DNA of 64,000 nt from positions 1,488,001-1,552,000 of the forward strand of contig NZ_JAUSWW010000001.1 of NCBI RefSeq assembly GCF_030815415.1, given 5' to 3'. The notes beneath the pieces are model-generated. The model saw only the letters and a program-made list of their open reading frames with translations. It did no database searches and was not told the origin of the DNA. Numbering within the stretch: the first letter of the stretch is position 1; each line of letters starts with the position of its first letter. The translations under genes and the position numbers were made by a program. Below, in pieces: positions 1-9,329 of the stretch. This DNA is from Streptomyces canus (GTDB lineage Bacteria; Actinomycetota; Actinomycetes; Streptomycetales; Streptomycetaceae).

Positions 1-423
1 GAAGCGGATCGCGTCCGTATTGGCCGCGTACGCCGTCACCTCGGCCTCCTCGGCGCCCTGTGCCCGCGCCCAGTCGAGGAACTCCGTCACCAGAGCGGCC
101 CCGGCCCGGGCCCGCCGGTGCTCGGGCCGGACGTACATGCTGACCAGGGTCGCGGACTTGACCAGCCGCCTGGCCGTGGCCTCGGTGACCGAACCCGTCA
201 GGTGTCCCACCACCCGCCCTTGATGGTCCACGACGAGCACGAGGCGCTCCGGGTCCTCCAGCGCGGCCGCGAACGACGCCGCCCCGTGCTCGTGCGGCCA
301 GTGGACGTTGATGGTCGCGTCCCGGGTGCCGCCGTCCTCCGCGAAGAGCCGCGCGCTGGAGGCGACCAGTCCCGGTATGTCCTCCGCGCGGGCGCGCCGC
401 ACCGTCACGTCCTGATCAGTCAT
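1..423 (-). CDS. GNAT family N-acetyltransferase (3' end beyond window)
   Basis: Reading leftward from the ATG at 423-421, an open frame of 141 codons runs off the window edge. The N-terminus (MTDQDVTVRRARAEDIPGLV) has the beta1-alpha1 pattern of GNAT acetyltransferases. Near residues 95-110 the segment MYVRPEHRRARAGAAL matches the acetyl-CoA pyrophosphate-binding motif (R/Q-x-x-G-x-G/A), followed by the usual alpha3 helix. The family transfers an acetyl group from acetyl-CoA to an amine; the substrate cannot be told. It is divergent from the DUF1304/TetR pair and shares an 83-bp intergenic region containing a TetR-type operator, so co-regulation is possible but unproven. Confidence 0.85.
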   Translation of the reverse strand, partial: MTDQDVTVRRARAEDIPGLVASSARLFAEDGGTRDATINVHWPHEHGAASFAAALEDPERLVLVVDHQGRVVGHLTGSVTEATARRLVKSATLVSMYVRPEHRRARAGAALVTEFLDWARAQGAEEAEVTAYAANTDAIRF

Positions 424-453
424 GCCCGGAGGGTATCGGGAGCCACTGACATC

Positions 454-489
454 CTGGACATGTGTCCAGCTATAGTGGGCACCTGTCCA
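454..489. promoter_or_regulatory. TetR-type operator and promoter of the DUF1304-TetR pair
   Basis: A perfect inverted repeat CTGGACA-tg-TGTCCAG lies at 454-469, and a third half-site TGTCCA at 484-489. A candidate -35 CTGACA (446-451) and -10 TATAGT (471-476) bracket the palindrome, so a bound protein would block RNA polymerase. The natural ligand is the TetR regulator encoded two genes downstream; that link is inference from position. Confidence 0.6.
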
Positions 490-506
490 AGACACTGAGG
501 GAGATC

Positions 507-869
507 ATGGAAGCGGTAGCGAACGTGCTGGTGGCCCTGGTGGCCGTGCTGCACGCGTACATCCTGGTGATGGAGATGTTCCTGTGGCAGAAGAAGCCGG
601 GGATGTCCTTCCACGGCTTCGACCGCGAGATGGCCAGGGCCACCGCGCCGATGGCCGCCAACCAGGGCCTCTACAACGGCTTTCTCGCCGCGGGCCTGGT
701 GTGGGGTCTGATCGCCGCCGACCCGACCGGCTTCCGCGCCCAGGTGTTCTTCCTGTCCTGCGTCGTCGTCGCGGGCGTGTACGGCGCGGTCACCGCCAAC
801 ATCCGCATCCTCGCCGCGCAGGCCCTGCCCGGTGCGCTCGCCCTGGGCGCGGTCCTGCTGGCCCGATGA
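507..869 (+). CDS. DUF1304 family small membrane protein
   Basis: 120 residues with four hydrophobic segments, matching the DUF1304 family (about 120 aa, inner membrane, function unknown). Recognisable features are the start MEAVANVLVALVAVLHAYI, the acidic-aromatic stretch MEMFLWQKKPG, and the AANQGLYNG motif between helices 1 and 2. The ATG at 507 is chosen because GAGGGA ends 5 bases upstream; an upstream GTG at 462 would overlap the operator. The stop overlaps the start of the TetR gene (ATGA), so the two are translationally coupled. A palindromic operator sits in the promoter, so the membrane protein is probably repressed by its downstream partner and induced by an unknown small molecule. 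Confidence 0.85.
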   Translation: MEAVANVLVALVAVLHAYILVMEMFLWQKKPGMSFHGFDREMARATAPMAANQGLYNGFLAAGLVWGLIAADPTGFRAQVFFLSCVVVAGVYGAVTANIRILAAQALPGALALGAVLLAR

Positions 870-1429
870 CCCGCACCGCACCCGAGGACCCCCGCGCGGC
901 GCGCACCCGGGCGAAGCTGCGCGAAGCGCTGCTCGCGGAGTGCGCCGAGCGCCCCCTCGCGGAAGTCGGCGTGGCCGCGCTGGTACGCCGGGCGGGGGTC
1001 GGACGGGCCACCTTCTACGTCCACTACGACGGCCTGGAGGCGCTGGCCGTCGACGCCTGCGCGGACGTCGTACGCGAGGCCGTGGAGGCGTTGCACGCCT
1101 GGCGCGGACGGCCCGACCCGGTGCACGCACCGCCCGCGCTGCCGGCGTTCTTCGCCTCGCTCGCCCCCCATACCGCGCTGTACCGGGCCCTGCTCAGCCC
1201 GGGCGGCGGCGGCCCGCTGGGGCGGGTCCTCCACCGCGACCTGCGGGCCTACAGTCTCCGCGAGCGCGAACTCGCGGGTGCCGCCGACGCCCCGCTGGTG
1301 GCCTCGGCGGTCGCCGCGACATTCGCGGGCGTGCTGGGCGACTGGCTGCACGGCCTGCTGGCGGGCGACCCGCAGGACATCGCCGACCAGGTCTGGCAGT
1401 TGCTGGTCGCCCTGCACGCCAGCCGGTGA
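866..1429 (+). CDS. TetR family transcriptional regulator
   Basis: 187 residues. The N-terminal helix-turn-helix lies at about residues 32-56, with the family-typical VGRATFYVHYDGLEAL recognition segment ending in the YxHY/F motif. The C-terminal half is helical and ligand-binding, with no family-specific signature. The ATG overlaps the stop of the DUF1304 gene by four bases, so both are made from one transcript. By arrangement it should autorepress the pair by binding CTGGACA-tg-TGTCCAG at 454-469. The inducer is unknown. Confidence 0.9.
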   Translation: MTRTAPEDPRAARTRAKLREALLAECAERPLAEVGVAALVRRAGVGRATFYVHYDGLEALAVDACADVVREAVEALHAWRGRPDPVHAPPALPAFFASLAPHTALYRALLSPGGGGPLGRVLHRDLRAYSLRERELAGAADAPLVASAVAATFAGVLGDWLHGLLAGDPQDIADQVWQLLVALHASR

Positions 1430-1433
1430 CGCC

Positions 1434-2300
1434 TCACGCGCAGCCCATGCCCTGCTTGACCCGCGGCCAGGCCTCCACACCGTCGGAGGTGCGGACGTAC
1501 GCCGTCTCCTTGTCGTCCGTCAGCCACAGCTTCCAGTCCCGCAGGCGGTATCCGGTGTCCTTGGCGTCCGCCGGCATGGTGACGTCGCCCCGGTAGGGGG
1601 TCTCCAGCATCTCGTCGCCGAGCACGCCGTCCGGATCACGGGCGTACAGGACACTGTCCTTGCCCTCGCCCGTGCCCAGGAAGTGCGCCTTCTGCCAGTC
1701 GCAGTGGGCGGAGCCGACCGAGCTGCTGATGACGGTGATCGGCACCCGCTTGCCGTTCCGGTCGGTCCAGACCTCGTAGTCCCTGGAGTCGGTCCAGCTC
1801 GCCGGGAACTCCGCCGGGTCGCAGGAAGCGCTGGTCTCCGGGCCCCAACCGGGCCGGTTCTTGCGGTCCTTGGCGACGATCACCGCCACCTTGGTCCGGC
1901 CGTCCACGTCGTAGGAGAAGAGGACACGGCCGCCCTCCTCGCGCTCCACCCGGTAGCCCTCGAGCGGTACGTCGGGCTGCTCGATCTCGAAGTACGCCTC
2001 GAGCCCGCCCTCCGGCGTCCGGCCTCCGTCGCCCTTGCTCCACGGTTCGCTGCCGCCGGCCGTGAAGATCTCCCCGTCGCACTCCAGGGCCCGGGCCGCC
2101 GCACCCGTGTCGACGAGGTCGGCGCGGTCGTCCTTCTCCTCGTCCCACGCCTTGCCGTGGATGTACATCGGTCCGCTGTAGGGCGTGGGCGGTGCCGCGC
2201 CCTCGACGACCATGTCCTCCTCGGTCCCGCTCCCGCACCCCGCGGCGGACACCGCCATCAGTGCCGTCAGTGCCGTCAGTGCCACCAATCCTCTGCGCAT
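1434..2300 (-). CDS. Secreted lipoprotein of unknown function
   Basis: 288 residues. The ATG at 2300 is preferred over a GTG six bases upstream because AGGGG is then correctly spaced. The signal peptide MRRGLVALTALTALMAVSAA is followed by a lipobox Cys (AAGC), so the mature protein should be anchored outside the membrane. The mature part is acidic, has several Trp and about six Cys (possible disulfides), and mixes short beta-rich segments. No domain was recognised. Three tandem copies of cagtgccgt (about 2260-2285) encode the hydrophobic core of the signal peptide, a slippage-prone repeat. It is convergent with the TetR gene, four bases from its stop. Confidence 0.75.
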   Translation of the reverse strand: MRRGLVALTALTALMAVSAAGCGSGTEEDMVVEGAAPPTPYSGPMYIHGKAWDEEKDDRADLVDTGAAARALECDGEIFTAGGSEPWSKGDGGRTPEGGLEAYFEIEQPDVPLEGYRVEREEGGRVLFSYDVDGRTKVAVIVAKDRKNRPGWGPETSASCDPAEFPASWTDSRDYEVWTDRNGKRVPITVISSSVGSAHCDWQKAHFLGTGEGKDSVLYARDPDGVLGDEMLETPYRGDVTMPADAKDTGYRLRDWKLWLTDDKETAYVRTSDGVEAWPRVKQGMGCA

Positions 2301-2365
2301 CCCCACCCCTGTTCACCGACCGCAGTCCTGATCCTCAGACGTGGCAGGGGCGGGAAACGTTCGGT

Positions 2366-3325
2366 TCAGCGGGCGGTCGTCTGGAACGTCCGCCGGTAGG
2401 CCTGCGGCGACACCCCGATCGCGGCGTGCAGATGCTGGCGCAGCGAGGCGCCGGTGGCGAAGCCGACGTGGCCGGCGATCTGGTCCACCGGCAGGTCGCT
2501 GGACTCCAGCAGGTGCCGGGCCCGGGCGACCCGCTGCTGGATCAGCCAGCGGCCGGGGCTGAGACCGACCTCGTCGTGGAAGCGGCGGGCGAAGGTGCGC
2601 AGGCTCATCCGGGCGTGGGCGGCGAGGTCGGTGAGGGTCAGCGGTTCGTCGAGGCGCGCGAGCGCCCACGCCCGGGTGGCGGCGGTGCTCGTCGCCCCGA
2701 GTTCCGGCACGGGCTGCTCGATGTACTGCGCCTGACCGCCGTCCCGGAACGGCGGGACCACACAGCAGCGGGCGACGAAGTTGGCCAGTTCGCTGCCATG
2801 GTCCCGGCGCACGATGTGCAGACACACATCCACCCCCGAGGCCGCACCGGACGAGGTGAGCACCATGCCGTCGTCGACGAAGAGCACCCCGGGGTCGAGG
2901 GCGATCTGCGGGAACATGCCGCGGAACCGGTCGGCCAGGTGCCAGTGGGTGGTCGCCGTGCGGCCGTCGAGATATCCGGCCGCCGCCAGCACGAACGCGC
3001 CGGTGCAGATGGAGACCAGACGTGCGTCGGCGGGGATCATCGCGAGCGCGGCGCTGACCTCGTCGGGCAGCTCGGCGGTGACACGCGCGGGGTCGATGGG
3101 CGGGATCACCACGGTGTCCGCCGTCCTCAGGATCTCCGGGCCGTGCTCGACGCCGATCGTGAAGTCGGCGTTGGTGTGCACGGGTCGCCCGTCGACGGTG
3201 CAGGTCAGCACCTCGTAACGGCCCTGGGCAGCGCCGAAGATCCGGGCGGGGATACCCAGCTCGAAGGGGTAGACGCCCTCCAGGGCCAGAACCACGACTC
3301 GCTCGACCCGCTGTATGTCACGCAT
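2366..3325 (-). CDS. GlxA-like AraC family regulator with DJ-1/PfpI domain
   Basis: 319 residues in two parts. Residues about 9-190 form a DJ-1/PfpI (class I amidotransferase-like) domain, with the nucleophile-elbow motif SICTGAF giving Cys107. Residues about 220-319 form an AraC double helix-turn-helix, including MSLRTFARRFHDEVG and the second HTH with VGFATGASLRQH. This is the architecture of GlxA and of Streptomyces AdpA. It is divergent from an NADPH-type oxidoreductase over a 71-bp gap holding the palindrome TGGCA-atca-TGCCA, its likely target. Signal and regulon are unknown. Whether the domain is only a sensor cannot be told. Confidence 0.9.
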   Translation of the reverse strand: MRDIQRVERVVVLALEGVYPFELGIPARIFGAAQGRYEVLTCTVDGRPVHTNADFTIGVEHGPEILRTADTVVIPPIDPARVTAELPDEVSAALAMIPADARLVSICTGAFVLAAAGYLDGRTATTHWHLADRFRGMFPQIALDPGVLFVDDGMVLTSSGAASGVDVCLHIVRRDHGSELANFVARCCVVPPFRDGGQAQYIEQPVPELGATSTAATRAWALARLDEPLTLTDLAAHARMSLRTFARRFHDEVGLSPGRWLIQQRVARARHLLESSDLPVDQIAGHVGFATGASLRQHLHAAIGVSPQAYRRTFQTTAR

Positions 3326-3345
3326 GGCACGATCCTATCGAAGGT

Positions 3346-3359
3346 TGGCAATCATGCCA
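3346..3359. promoter_or_regulatory. Candidate operator between GlxA-like regulator and oxidoreductase
   Basis: Perfect inverted repeat TGGCA-atca-TGCCA centred in the 71-bp divergent intergenic region. A further TGGCA half-site occurs at 3324-3328. TGGC-containing sites are typical of AdpA-like AraC regulators, though this one does not match the full AdpA consensus. Binding by the adjacent regulator is inference. Confidence 0.45.
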
Positions 3360-3396
3360 TTTTCCTGCGGGCCGGACCTCGGCAGGCTTGATCACC

Positions 3397-4347
3397 ATGA
3401 GCACTGTGAAGACGACGATGCGAGCTGTCAGCCAGGACGTCCTCGGCGGTCCCGAGGTCCTGAAGGAAGTGGAAGTGGAACGCCCCGAGCCACGGGCGAA
3501 CGAGGTGCTGATCCGGGTGCGGGCCGCCGGAGTCAATCCCACCGACTGGAAGCACCGCGCCGCCGGCATCTTCCTGGGCGAGCCCCCGTTCGTCCTGGGC
3601 TGGGACGTCTCCGGCGTGGTCGAGGCGGTCGGGTTCGGCGTCGCCTTCGCGCCGGGTGACGAGGTCTTCGGGATGCTGCCCTACCCGTACGGAGTGGGCT
3701 CGCACGCCGAGTACGTCATCGCCCCGGCCCGCGCCCTGACGCACAAGCCCTCCGCGATCGACCATGTCCAGGCCGCAGCCCTTCCGCTGGTGTCGCTGAC
3801 CGCCTGGCAGGCGCTGGTGGAACACGCCGATCTGCGGCCGGGTCAGCGAGTGCTGATCCACGCGGCGGCCGGCGGTGTGGGGCATGTGGCCGTTCAGATC
3901 GCGAAGGCGCGCGGGGCCCATGTGATCGGCACGGCGAGTGCGGGCAAGCACGAGTTCCTGCGCGGGATCGGCGTGGACGAGACGATCGACTACCGGGAGA
4001 CGGACTTCACCGAGGCCGTGAAGGACGTCGACGTCGTGCTGGACACGATCGGCGGCGACAACACCCTGCGCTCGCTGCGCGTCCTGCGCCCGGGCGGACT
4101 CGCCGTCTCGATCCTTCCGGTCGCCCAGGACGAGTACGCGAAGGAGGCGGAGCGGCTCGGCGTACGAGCGGTGTGGATGCTCGTCGACGCCGACCGGGCC
4201 GGCATGGAGGCGATCGCGGAGCTGGTGGAGGCGGGGAAGCTGCGCCCCGCGATCGCCGGCACCTTCCCGCTGGCCGAGGCCGCCGAGGCACACAGGCTCG
4301 GCGACACCGGCCGGACCACGGGAAAGCTGGTTCTGACGGTGGACTGA
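3397..4347 (+). CDS. NADP-dependent zinc-free oxidoreductase (MDR superfamily)
   Basis: 316 residues. The N-terminal GroES-like domain (VLIRVRAAGVNPTDWKHR) lacks the catalytic zinc Cys/His set of true alcohol dehydrogenases. A Rossmann domain follows, with the nucleotide-binding motif AAAGGVGHVAVQIAK around residue 150. This places it with quinone oxidoreductase/enoyl reductase-type enzymes that reduce activated C=C or quinone bonds with NADPH. The ATG at 3397 is chosen over a TTG at 3388 because GGCAGG lies ten bases upstream. Its divergent neighbour is a GlxA-like regulator, probably its controller. The substrate is unknown. Confidence 0.88.
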   Translation: MSTVKTTMRAVSQDVLGGPEVLKEVEVERPEPRANEVLIRVRAAGVNPTDWKHRAAGIFLGEPPFVLGWDVSGVVEAVGFGVAFAPGDEVFGMLPYPYGVGSHAEYVIAPARALTHKPSAIDHVQAAALPLVSLTAWQALVEHADLRPGQRVLIHAAAGGVGHVAVQIAKARGAHVIGTASAGKHEFLRGIGVDETIDYRETDFTEAVKDVDVVLDTIGGDNTLRSLRVLRPGGLAVSILPVAQDEYAKEAERLGVRAVWMLVDADRAGMEAIAELVEAGKLRPAIAGTFPLAEAAEAHRLGDTGRTTGKLVLTVD

Positions 4348-4353
4348 CCGGGG

Positions 4354-5460
4354 TCAGAACGTCAGTACGGGCTTGATCGCCTTGCCCGCGCCCATGTCCC
4401 GCACCGCCTGGTCGATGTCCGCGAACGGATAGGTGCTGATCAGGCGGTCCAGCGGGAGCCGCCCCGCCTTCACCAGGTCGACCAGGGCGGGGATGAAGGA
4501 CTGCGTCTCGGCGTCGCCGAGGGTGAGGCCGACGATCCGCTTGCCGCCGAGCAGCCCGTTGACGTCGAGGGCGACCTCGCTGCCGAACGGCGGGGCGCCG
4601 ACGACGACCAGGGTGCCGCGGGCTCCGAGCGCGTCGACGCCCTGCCGCAGCACGGTGACGTTGCCGGTGGTCTCCACGACGCCGTCCGCCCCCTGTCCCC
4701 CGGTGATCGCGGCGAGGGCCTCCACGAGGTCCGCCTCACCCGCGTTGATCGTGTGGGTGGCGCCCAACTCCCTTGCCAGGGAGAGGCGTTCACCGACACG
4801 GTCGACGGCGACGATCGTGGTGGCGGGGGTGAGGGCGGCGGCCATGACGGCGGACAGGCCGACCGCCCCGGCGCCGAGGACCACGATCGTGCTGCCTGTG
4901 ACCGGCTTCAGCACGTTCCACACGGCGCCGACACCGGTCTGTACGCCGCAGCCCAGCGGGGCGATCGACTCCAGCGGCACGTCGGGGTCGACCTTGACGA
5001 GGCTGCGCTCGTCGACCAGCGCTCTCTCGGCGAAGGAGGACTGGCCGAAGAAGTGGCCGCCGAGCGCCTCGCCGTCCCGGCTGATGGTGCTGCTGCCGTC
5101 GGCCCGGCGGCCGCCGATGAGGTTCAGCGGCAGCCAGGTCGCGCAGTACGCCGGGTGGCCGCCGTTGCAGTTGCCGCACTCGCCGCAGGACGTGAACGAC
5201 AGCACGACGTGGTCGCCGGGCTCGATGCCGGTGACGGCCGGGCCGACGGCCTCGACGACACCGGCGCCTTCGTGACCGAGGACGCCGGGCAGCGGGAAGG
5301 GCAGCCCGCCGCTCGCCACACCGAGGTCCGTGTGGCACAGACCGGTGGCGACCATGCGGACGACGGCCTCGTGCGGCCCGGGCTCGTCCAGTTGGACGTC
5401 GGCGAGGGTGAACGGTGCTCCGCCGGACTCGACGACGGCGGCGCGGGTGGTGATGGGCAT
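4354..5460 (-). CDS. Zinc-dependent aryl/alkyl alcohol dehydrogenase
   Basis: 368 residues, the usual length for class III-like zinc alcohol dehydrogenases. Catalytic zinc ligands are visible as Cys42 (GLCHTD) and His63-Glu64 (LGHEGAG). The structural-zinc lobe has Cys92, 95, 98 and 106. The Rossmann motif GAGAVGLSA lies near residue 200. It resembles NAD-dependent aryl-alcohol (benzyl alcohol) dehydrogenases. It follows the aldehyde dehydrogenase gene by 30 bases on the same strand, so the pair should oxidise an alcohol via its aldehyde to a carboxylic acid. Control by the divergent MarR regulator is likely. Confidence 0.92.
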   Translation of the reverse strand: MPITTRAAVVESGGAPFTLADVQLDEPGPHEAVVRMVATGLCHTDLGVASGGLPFPLPGVLGHEGAGVVEAVGPAVTGIEPGDHVVLSFTSCGECGNCNGGHPAYCATWLPLNLIGGRRADGSSTISRDGEALGGHFFGQSSFAERALVDERSLVKVDPDVPLESIAPLGCGVQTGVGAVWNVLKPVTGSTIVVLGAGAVGLSAVMAAALTPATTIVAVDRVGERLSLARELGATHTINAGEADLVEALAAITGGQGADGVVETTGNVTVLRQGVDALGARGTLVVVGAPPFGSEVALDVNGLLGGKRIVGLTLGDAETQSFIPALVDLVKAGRLPLDRLISTYPFADIDQAVRDMGAGKAIKPVLTF

Positions 5461-5490
5461 CGCGGTAACTCCCTTTGGTTTCAGGCGCGT

Positions 5491-6945
5491 TCAGTCGAGC
5501 GAGACGACGACGGACTTGGTCCTGGTGTAGGCGGCGAGTGCCTCGGGGCCGTACTCACGCCCGAATCCGGAGTCCTTGACGCCGCCGAAGGGGATCGCGG
5601 GGTCGAGCATCGCCCAGTCGTTGACCCAGACGATGCCCGCCTGGAGCTTGTCGGCGATGCGGTGGGCGCGGGCGAGGTTGGACGTCTGGAGGCCCGAAGC
5701 CAGGCCGTACGGCGTGGAGTTGGCGAGCCGGATCGCCTCCTCCTCGGAGTCGAAGGGCTGCACGGTGAGGACCGGGCCGAAGATCTCCTCCTGGATCACC
5801 CGGGAGTCGTTCGGCAGGTCGGCGATGACCGTGGGCTTGTAGTAGAAGCCGCCGTCCAGATCGAGGCGTTCGCCGCCGCAGACGATGCGGGCGCCCTCCT
5901 TGCGGGCCAGCTCGACGTACTCCTCGACCTTCTTGAGATGCTTCTCCCCCGCCATCGGCCCGATGACGGTCTCCGGCAGCCGGGGGTCGCCGAGCGGGAC
6001 GCCGGGCACGGCCTGTTCCAGGATGCCCAGCAGGGTGGCGTAGACCGAGCGGGCCACCAGCAGCCGCGGGCCGCCCATGCAGAACTGGCCGGAGTTGAAG
6101 ACGAAGCCCTTGATGATCGCGCCGACGGCCTTCTCCAGCTCGGCGTCCTCGAAGACGATGTGGGCCGCGTTGCCGCCCAGCTCCATGGTCACCGGCTTGA
6201 GGGCCTCGCCGGCGACGCTCGCGGCGTGCCGGCCGACCGCGGTGGAGCCGGTGAAGGCGATCTTGTCGACGCCACTGTGCCGCAGCAGCGCCTCGCCCGC
6301 GACCGGGCCCGCGCCGGTCACGACGTTGACCACACCGTCGGGGACCCCCGCCCGCTGGAACAGTCTGGCCATGTAGAGGGCGCTGAGCGGGGTCTCGTCG
6401 GCCGGCTTGTGCACGATCGTGTTGCCCGCCGCCAGGGCCGGGGCGATCTTCGAGCCGGCCAGGATCAGCGGGAAGTTGAAGGGAGTGATCGCGGCGACCA
6501 CGCCGAGCGGCTCGCGCCGGGTGTAGGCGAGGGCGTTCATGGGGGTGTCGCGGTTGGCGCCGTGCAGGGTGTGGGCGAGGGCGGCGAAGTGCTCGTAGTC
6601 GTTGGCCGCGTTCGTCACGTCGACGGCGTGCGCCAGCGTGATCGGCTTGCCGACGTCGAGACTCTCCAGGCGGGCTATCTCGTCGGCGTTCTCGCGGATC
6701 AGCTCCGCGACGCGGTGCAGGATGCGACCGCGCTCCCGGCCGCTCAGACCGGACCAGGAGCCGCCGTCGAAGGCCTCCCGTGCGGCGCGCACGGCCGCGT
6801 CCACGTCGGCGGCGCCCGCCTCCGCGACGGTGGTGACGACGGCGCCCCGGGACGGGTCGACCACCTCGGTGCGCGCTCCGTCCGCGGCCTCGCGCCACTG
6901 TCCCCCGATGAACAGCCGCCCGGGTTCGATCTCGAAGGTGGTCAT
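5491..6945 (-). CDS. NAD(P)-dependent aldehyde dehydrogenase
   Basis: 484 residues, full length for the ALDH superfamily. The oxyanion Asn157 (TPFNFPL), general base Glu255 (MELGGNA) and nucleophile Cys289 (NSGQFCMGG) are all present, so the enzyme should be active. It most resembles the betaine/benzaldehyde dehydrogenase-like group; the substrate is not certain. The ATG at 6945 is preferred over a GTG at 6948 because GAGGAG is five bases upstream of the ATG and too close to the GTG. It is first in an operon with the alcohol dehydrogenase and divergent from a MarR gene, with two palindromes between them. Confidence 0.92.
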   Translation of the reverse strand: MTTFEIEPGRLFIGGQWREAADGARTEVVDPSRGAVVTTVAEAGAADVDAAVRAAREAFDGGSWSGLSGRERGRILHRVAELIRENADEIARLESLDVGKPITLAHAVDVTNAANDYEHFAALAHTLHGANRDTPMNALAYTRREPLGVVAAITPFNFPLILAGSKIAPALAAGNTIVHKPADETPLSALYMARLFQRAGVPDGVVNVVTGAGPVAGEALLRHSGVDKIAFTGSTAVGRHAASVAGEALKPVTMELGGNAAHIVFEDAELEKAVGAIIKGFVFNSGQFCMGGPRLLVARSVYATLLGILEQAVPGVPLGDPRLPETVIGPMAGEKHLKKVEEYVELARKEGARIVCGGERLDLDGGFYYKPTVIADLPNDSRVIQEEIFGPVLTVQPFDSEEEAIRLANSTPYGLASGLQTSNLARAHRIADKLQAGIVWVNDWAMLDPAIPFGGVKDSGFGREYGPEALAAYTRTKSVVVSLD

Positions 6946-6980
6946 CACCGCTCCTCAGCTCCATTGCCAAGATTTCAACA

Positions 6981-7029
6981 AACAGGTTTCCTGTTGGTTC
7001 GCAGTCTCATTACGGACAGGATTCCTGTC
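6981..7029. promoter_or_regulatory. Paired MarR-type operators
   Basis: Two perfect 15-bp palindromes of one consensus: AACAGG-ttt-CCTGTT at 6981-6995 and GACAGG-att-CCTGTC at 7015-7029, centre to centre 34 bp (about three helical turns). They lie between the aldehyde dehydrogenase operon and marR-type gene. The second overlaps the presumed -35 region of the MarR gene (-10 TAGGCT at 7037-7042). Binding by the adjacent MarR protein is a strong inference. Confidence 0.7.
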
Positions 7030-7048
7030 AATGCTCTAGGCTGAACTC

Positions 7049-7486
7049 ATGCTCGAGACCCAGGCGACCAAGGCGGCCCCGTCACTGCTCTACATGGTCA
7101 AACAAGTGGAACTCGTCGTCCGTTCCCACCTTGACGAGCTGGTCAAGCCGTCCGGGATCACGGCGTTGCAGTACACCGCCCTGACGGTCCTGGAGCGGCA
7201 CGACGGGCTGTCGGCGGCACAGCTGGCCCGCGACTCGTTCGTCACCGCCCAGTCCATCGCCGATCTCGTACGGTCGCTGGAGAACCGCGGACTGGTGCGC
7301 CGGGAGCGCAATCCGCGCAACCGCCGGGAGCTGCTGATCCTGCTCACCGACGCCGGCCGCGAGCTCCTCGCCCGGCACGAGGAGCCCGTGCGGGAGCTGG
7401 AGGAGCGGATGGTCCGCGATCTCACCACGCACCAGACCGAGCAGTTCCGTCAGTCGCTGACCAGGGCCTGGCACGCCTTGTCGTAA
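7049..7486 (+). CDS. MarR family transcriptional regulator
   Basis: 145 residues, standard MarR length. The winged helix-turn-helix spans about residues 45-110, with recognition helix SFVTAQSIADLVRSLENRGL and the wing containing RRERNPRNRRE followed by ILLTDAGREL, the family signature. N- and C-terminal helices form the dimer interface. No cysteine sensor is visible. It is divergent from the aldehyde/alcohol dehydrogenase operon and should repress both directions through the two RACAGG-wtt-CCTGTY palindromes. Release is likely triggered by an aromatic alcohol, aldehyde or acid, by analogy with the family. Confidence 0.92.
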   Translation: MLETQATKAAPSLLYMVKQVELVVRSHLDELVKPSGITALQYTALTVLERHDGLSAAQLARDSFVTAQSIADLVRSLENRGLVRRERNPRNRRELLILLTDAGRELLARHEEPVRELEERMVRDLTTHQTEQFRQSLTRAWHALS

Positions 7487-7692
7487 GGCCTCGTCTCAAT
7501 TCGCAGACATATGTCAATCGAACATGCTCAAATTCACTCCATCGAGGGTAACTTGCAGTGCGGGGCAAGGATTTGCGCTCACTCGGGACCCGGGGACATG
7601 GCTGCGCTCGTACGTTCGCTGCACGACGTCACCCCGGCCCCCGGTGACCTGCGAACCCGCGGCTTGAGGAGCTGGTTGGAGGCGATGTCGTC

Positions 7693-8073
7693 GTGCAGCA
7701 GGAACCTGCACCGCTGAGCCGGCATCTGCGTATCCACCAGGACCGCGGACACACCGTGCTGGAGTTCCGCGGCGAGATCGACATCGCGGCGGCGCTGGAG
7801 ATCGTCCCGTACCTGGACCGGGTGACCGGGCGCGACGGCTCCCGGATCGTGATCGACCTCGGACAGGTCGAGTTCTTCGACTGCTCCGGACTGCGCCTGC
7901 TCTACCGCGCCCGCACCCGGGTCCTCGACCACGACGGCCGGTTACACCTGGTCTGCACCGATCCCCTCACCCTGCGCATCATGCGGGTCACCGGCCTGCA
8001 CCGGCTGCTGCCCGCGCACCCGACGCTGGACGCGGCCCTGGGACAGTCCGAGGCCACGTCCGGCTCGCTGTGA
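7693..8073 (+). CDS. STAS domain anti-sigma factor antagonist with a TTA codon
   Basis: 126 residues, a single STAS domain. The phosphorylation-site region reads VEFFDCSGLRLL with Ser65 in the place of the phosphorylated Ser of SpoIIAA-type antagonists, so it may bind an anti-sigma kinase in a partner-switching cycle. The GTG start has GGAGG ten bases upstream. Codon 84 (7942-7944) is TTA, which in Streptomyces needs the bldA tRNA, so translation should be limited to late growth or development. No kinase, phosphatase or sigma gene lies nearby, so its partner is encoded elsewhere. The 206 bases upstream hold only a relatively AT-rich promoter region. Confidence 0.9.
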   Translation: MQQEPAPLSRHLRIHQDRGHTVLEFRGEIDIAAALEIVPYLDRVTGRDGSRIVIDLGQVEFFDCSGLRLLYRARTRVLDHDGRLHLVCTDPLTLRIMRVTGLHRLLPAHPTLDAALGQSEATSGSL

Positions 8074-8079
8074 AGGCCT

Positions 8080-9273
<1,194 letters not shown>

Positions 9274-9329
9274 TGGGGCCTCCAGGTCACCTGAGTGATG
9301 CCGGGCGTCACCCGGCTACCCCTCCATGT

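Noticed and set aside
4753..7044. A 763-codon open frame on the + strand
   Set aside because: It lies antisense to the alcohol and aldehyde dehydrogenase genes, which have intact catalytic motifs. Long antisense frames are expected at this GC content.
7511..7717. A 68-codon frame before the STAS gene
   Set aside because: No ribosome site, poor codon pattern, and it overlaps the true STAS start.
9300..9316. Hairpin GCCGGG-n5-CCCGGC between prs and tuf as a terminator
   Set aside because: Only six base pairs and no T run; the genes are 56 bases apart with good ribosome sites, so read-through is more likely.
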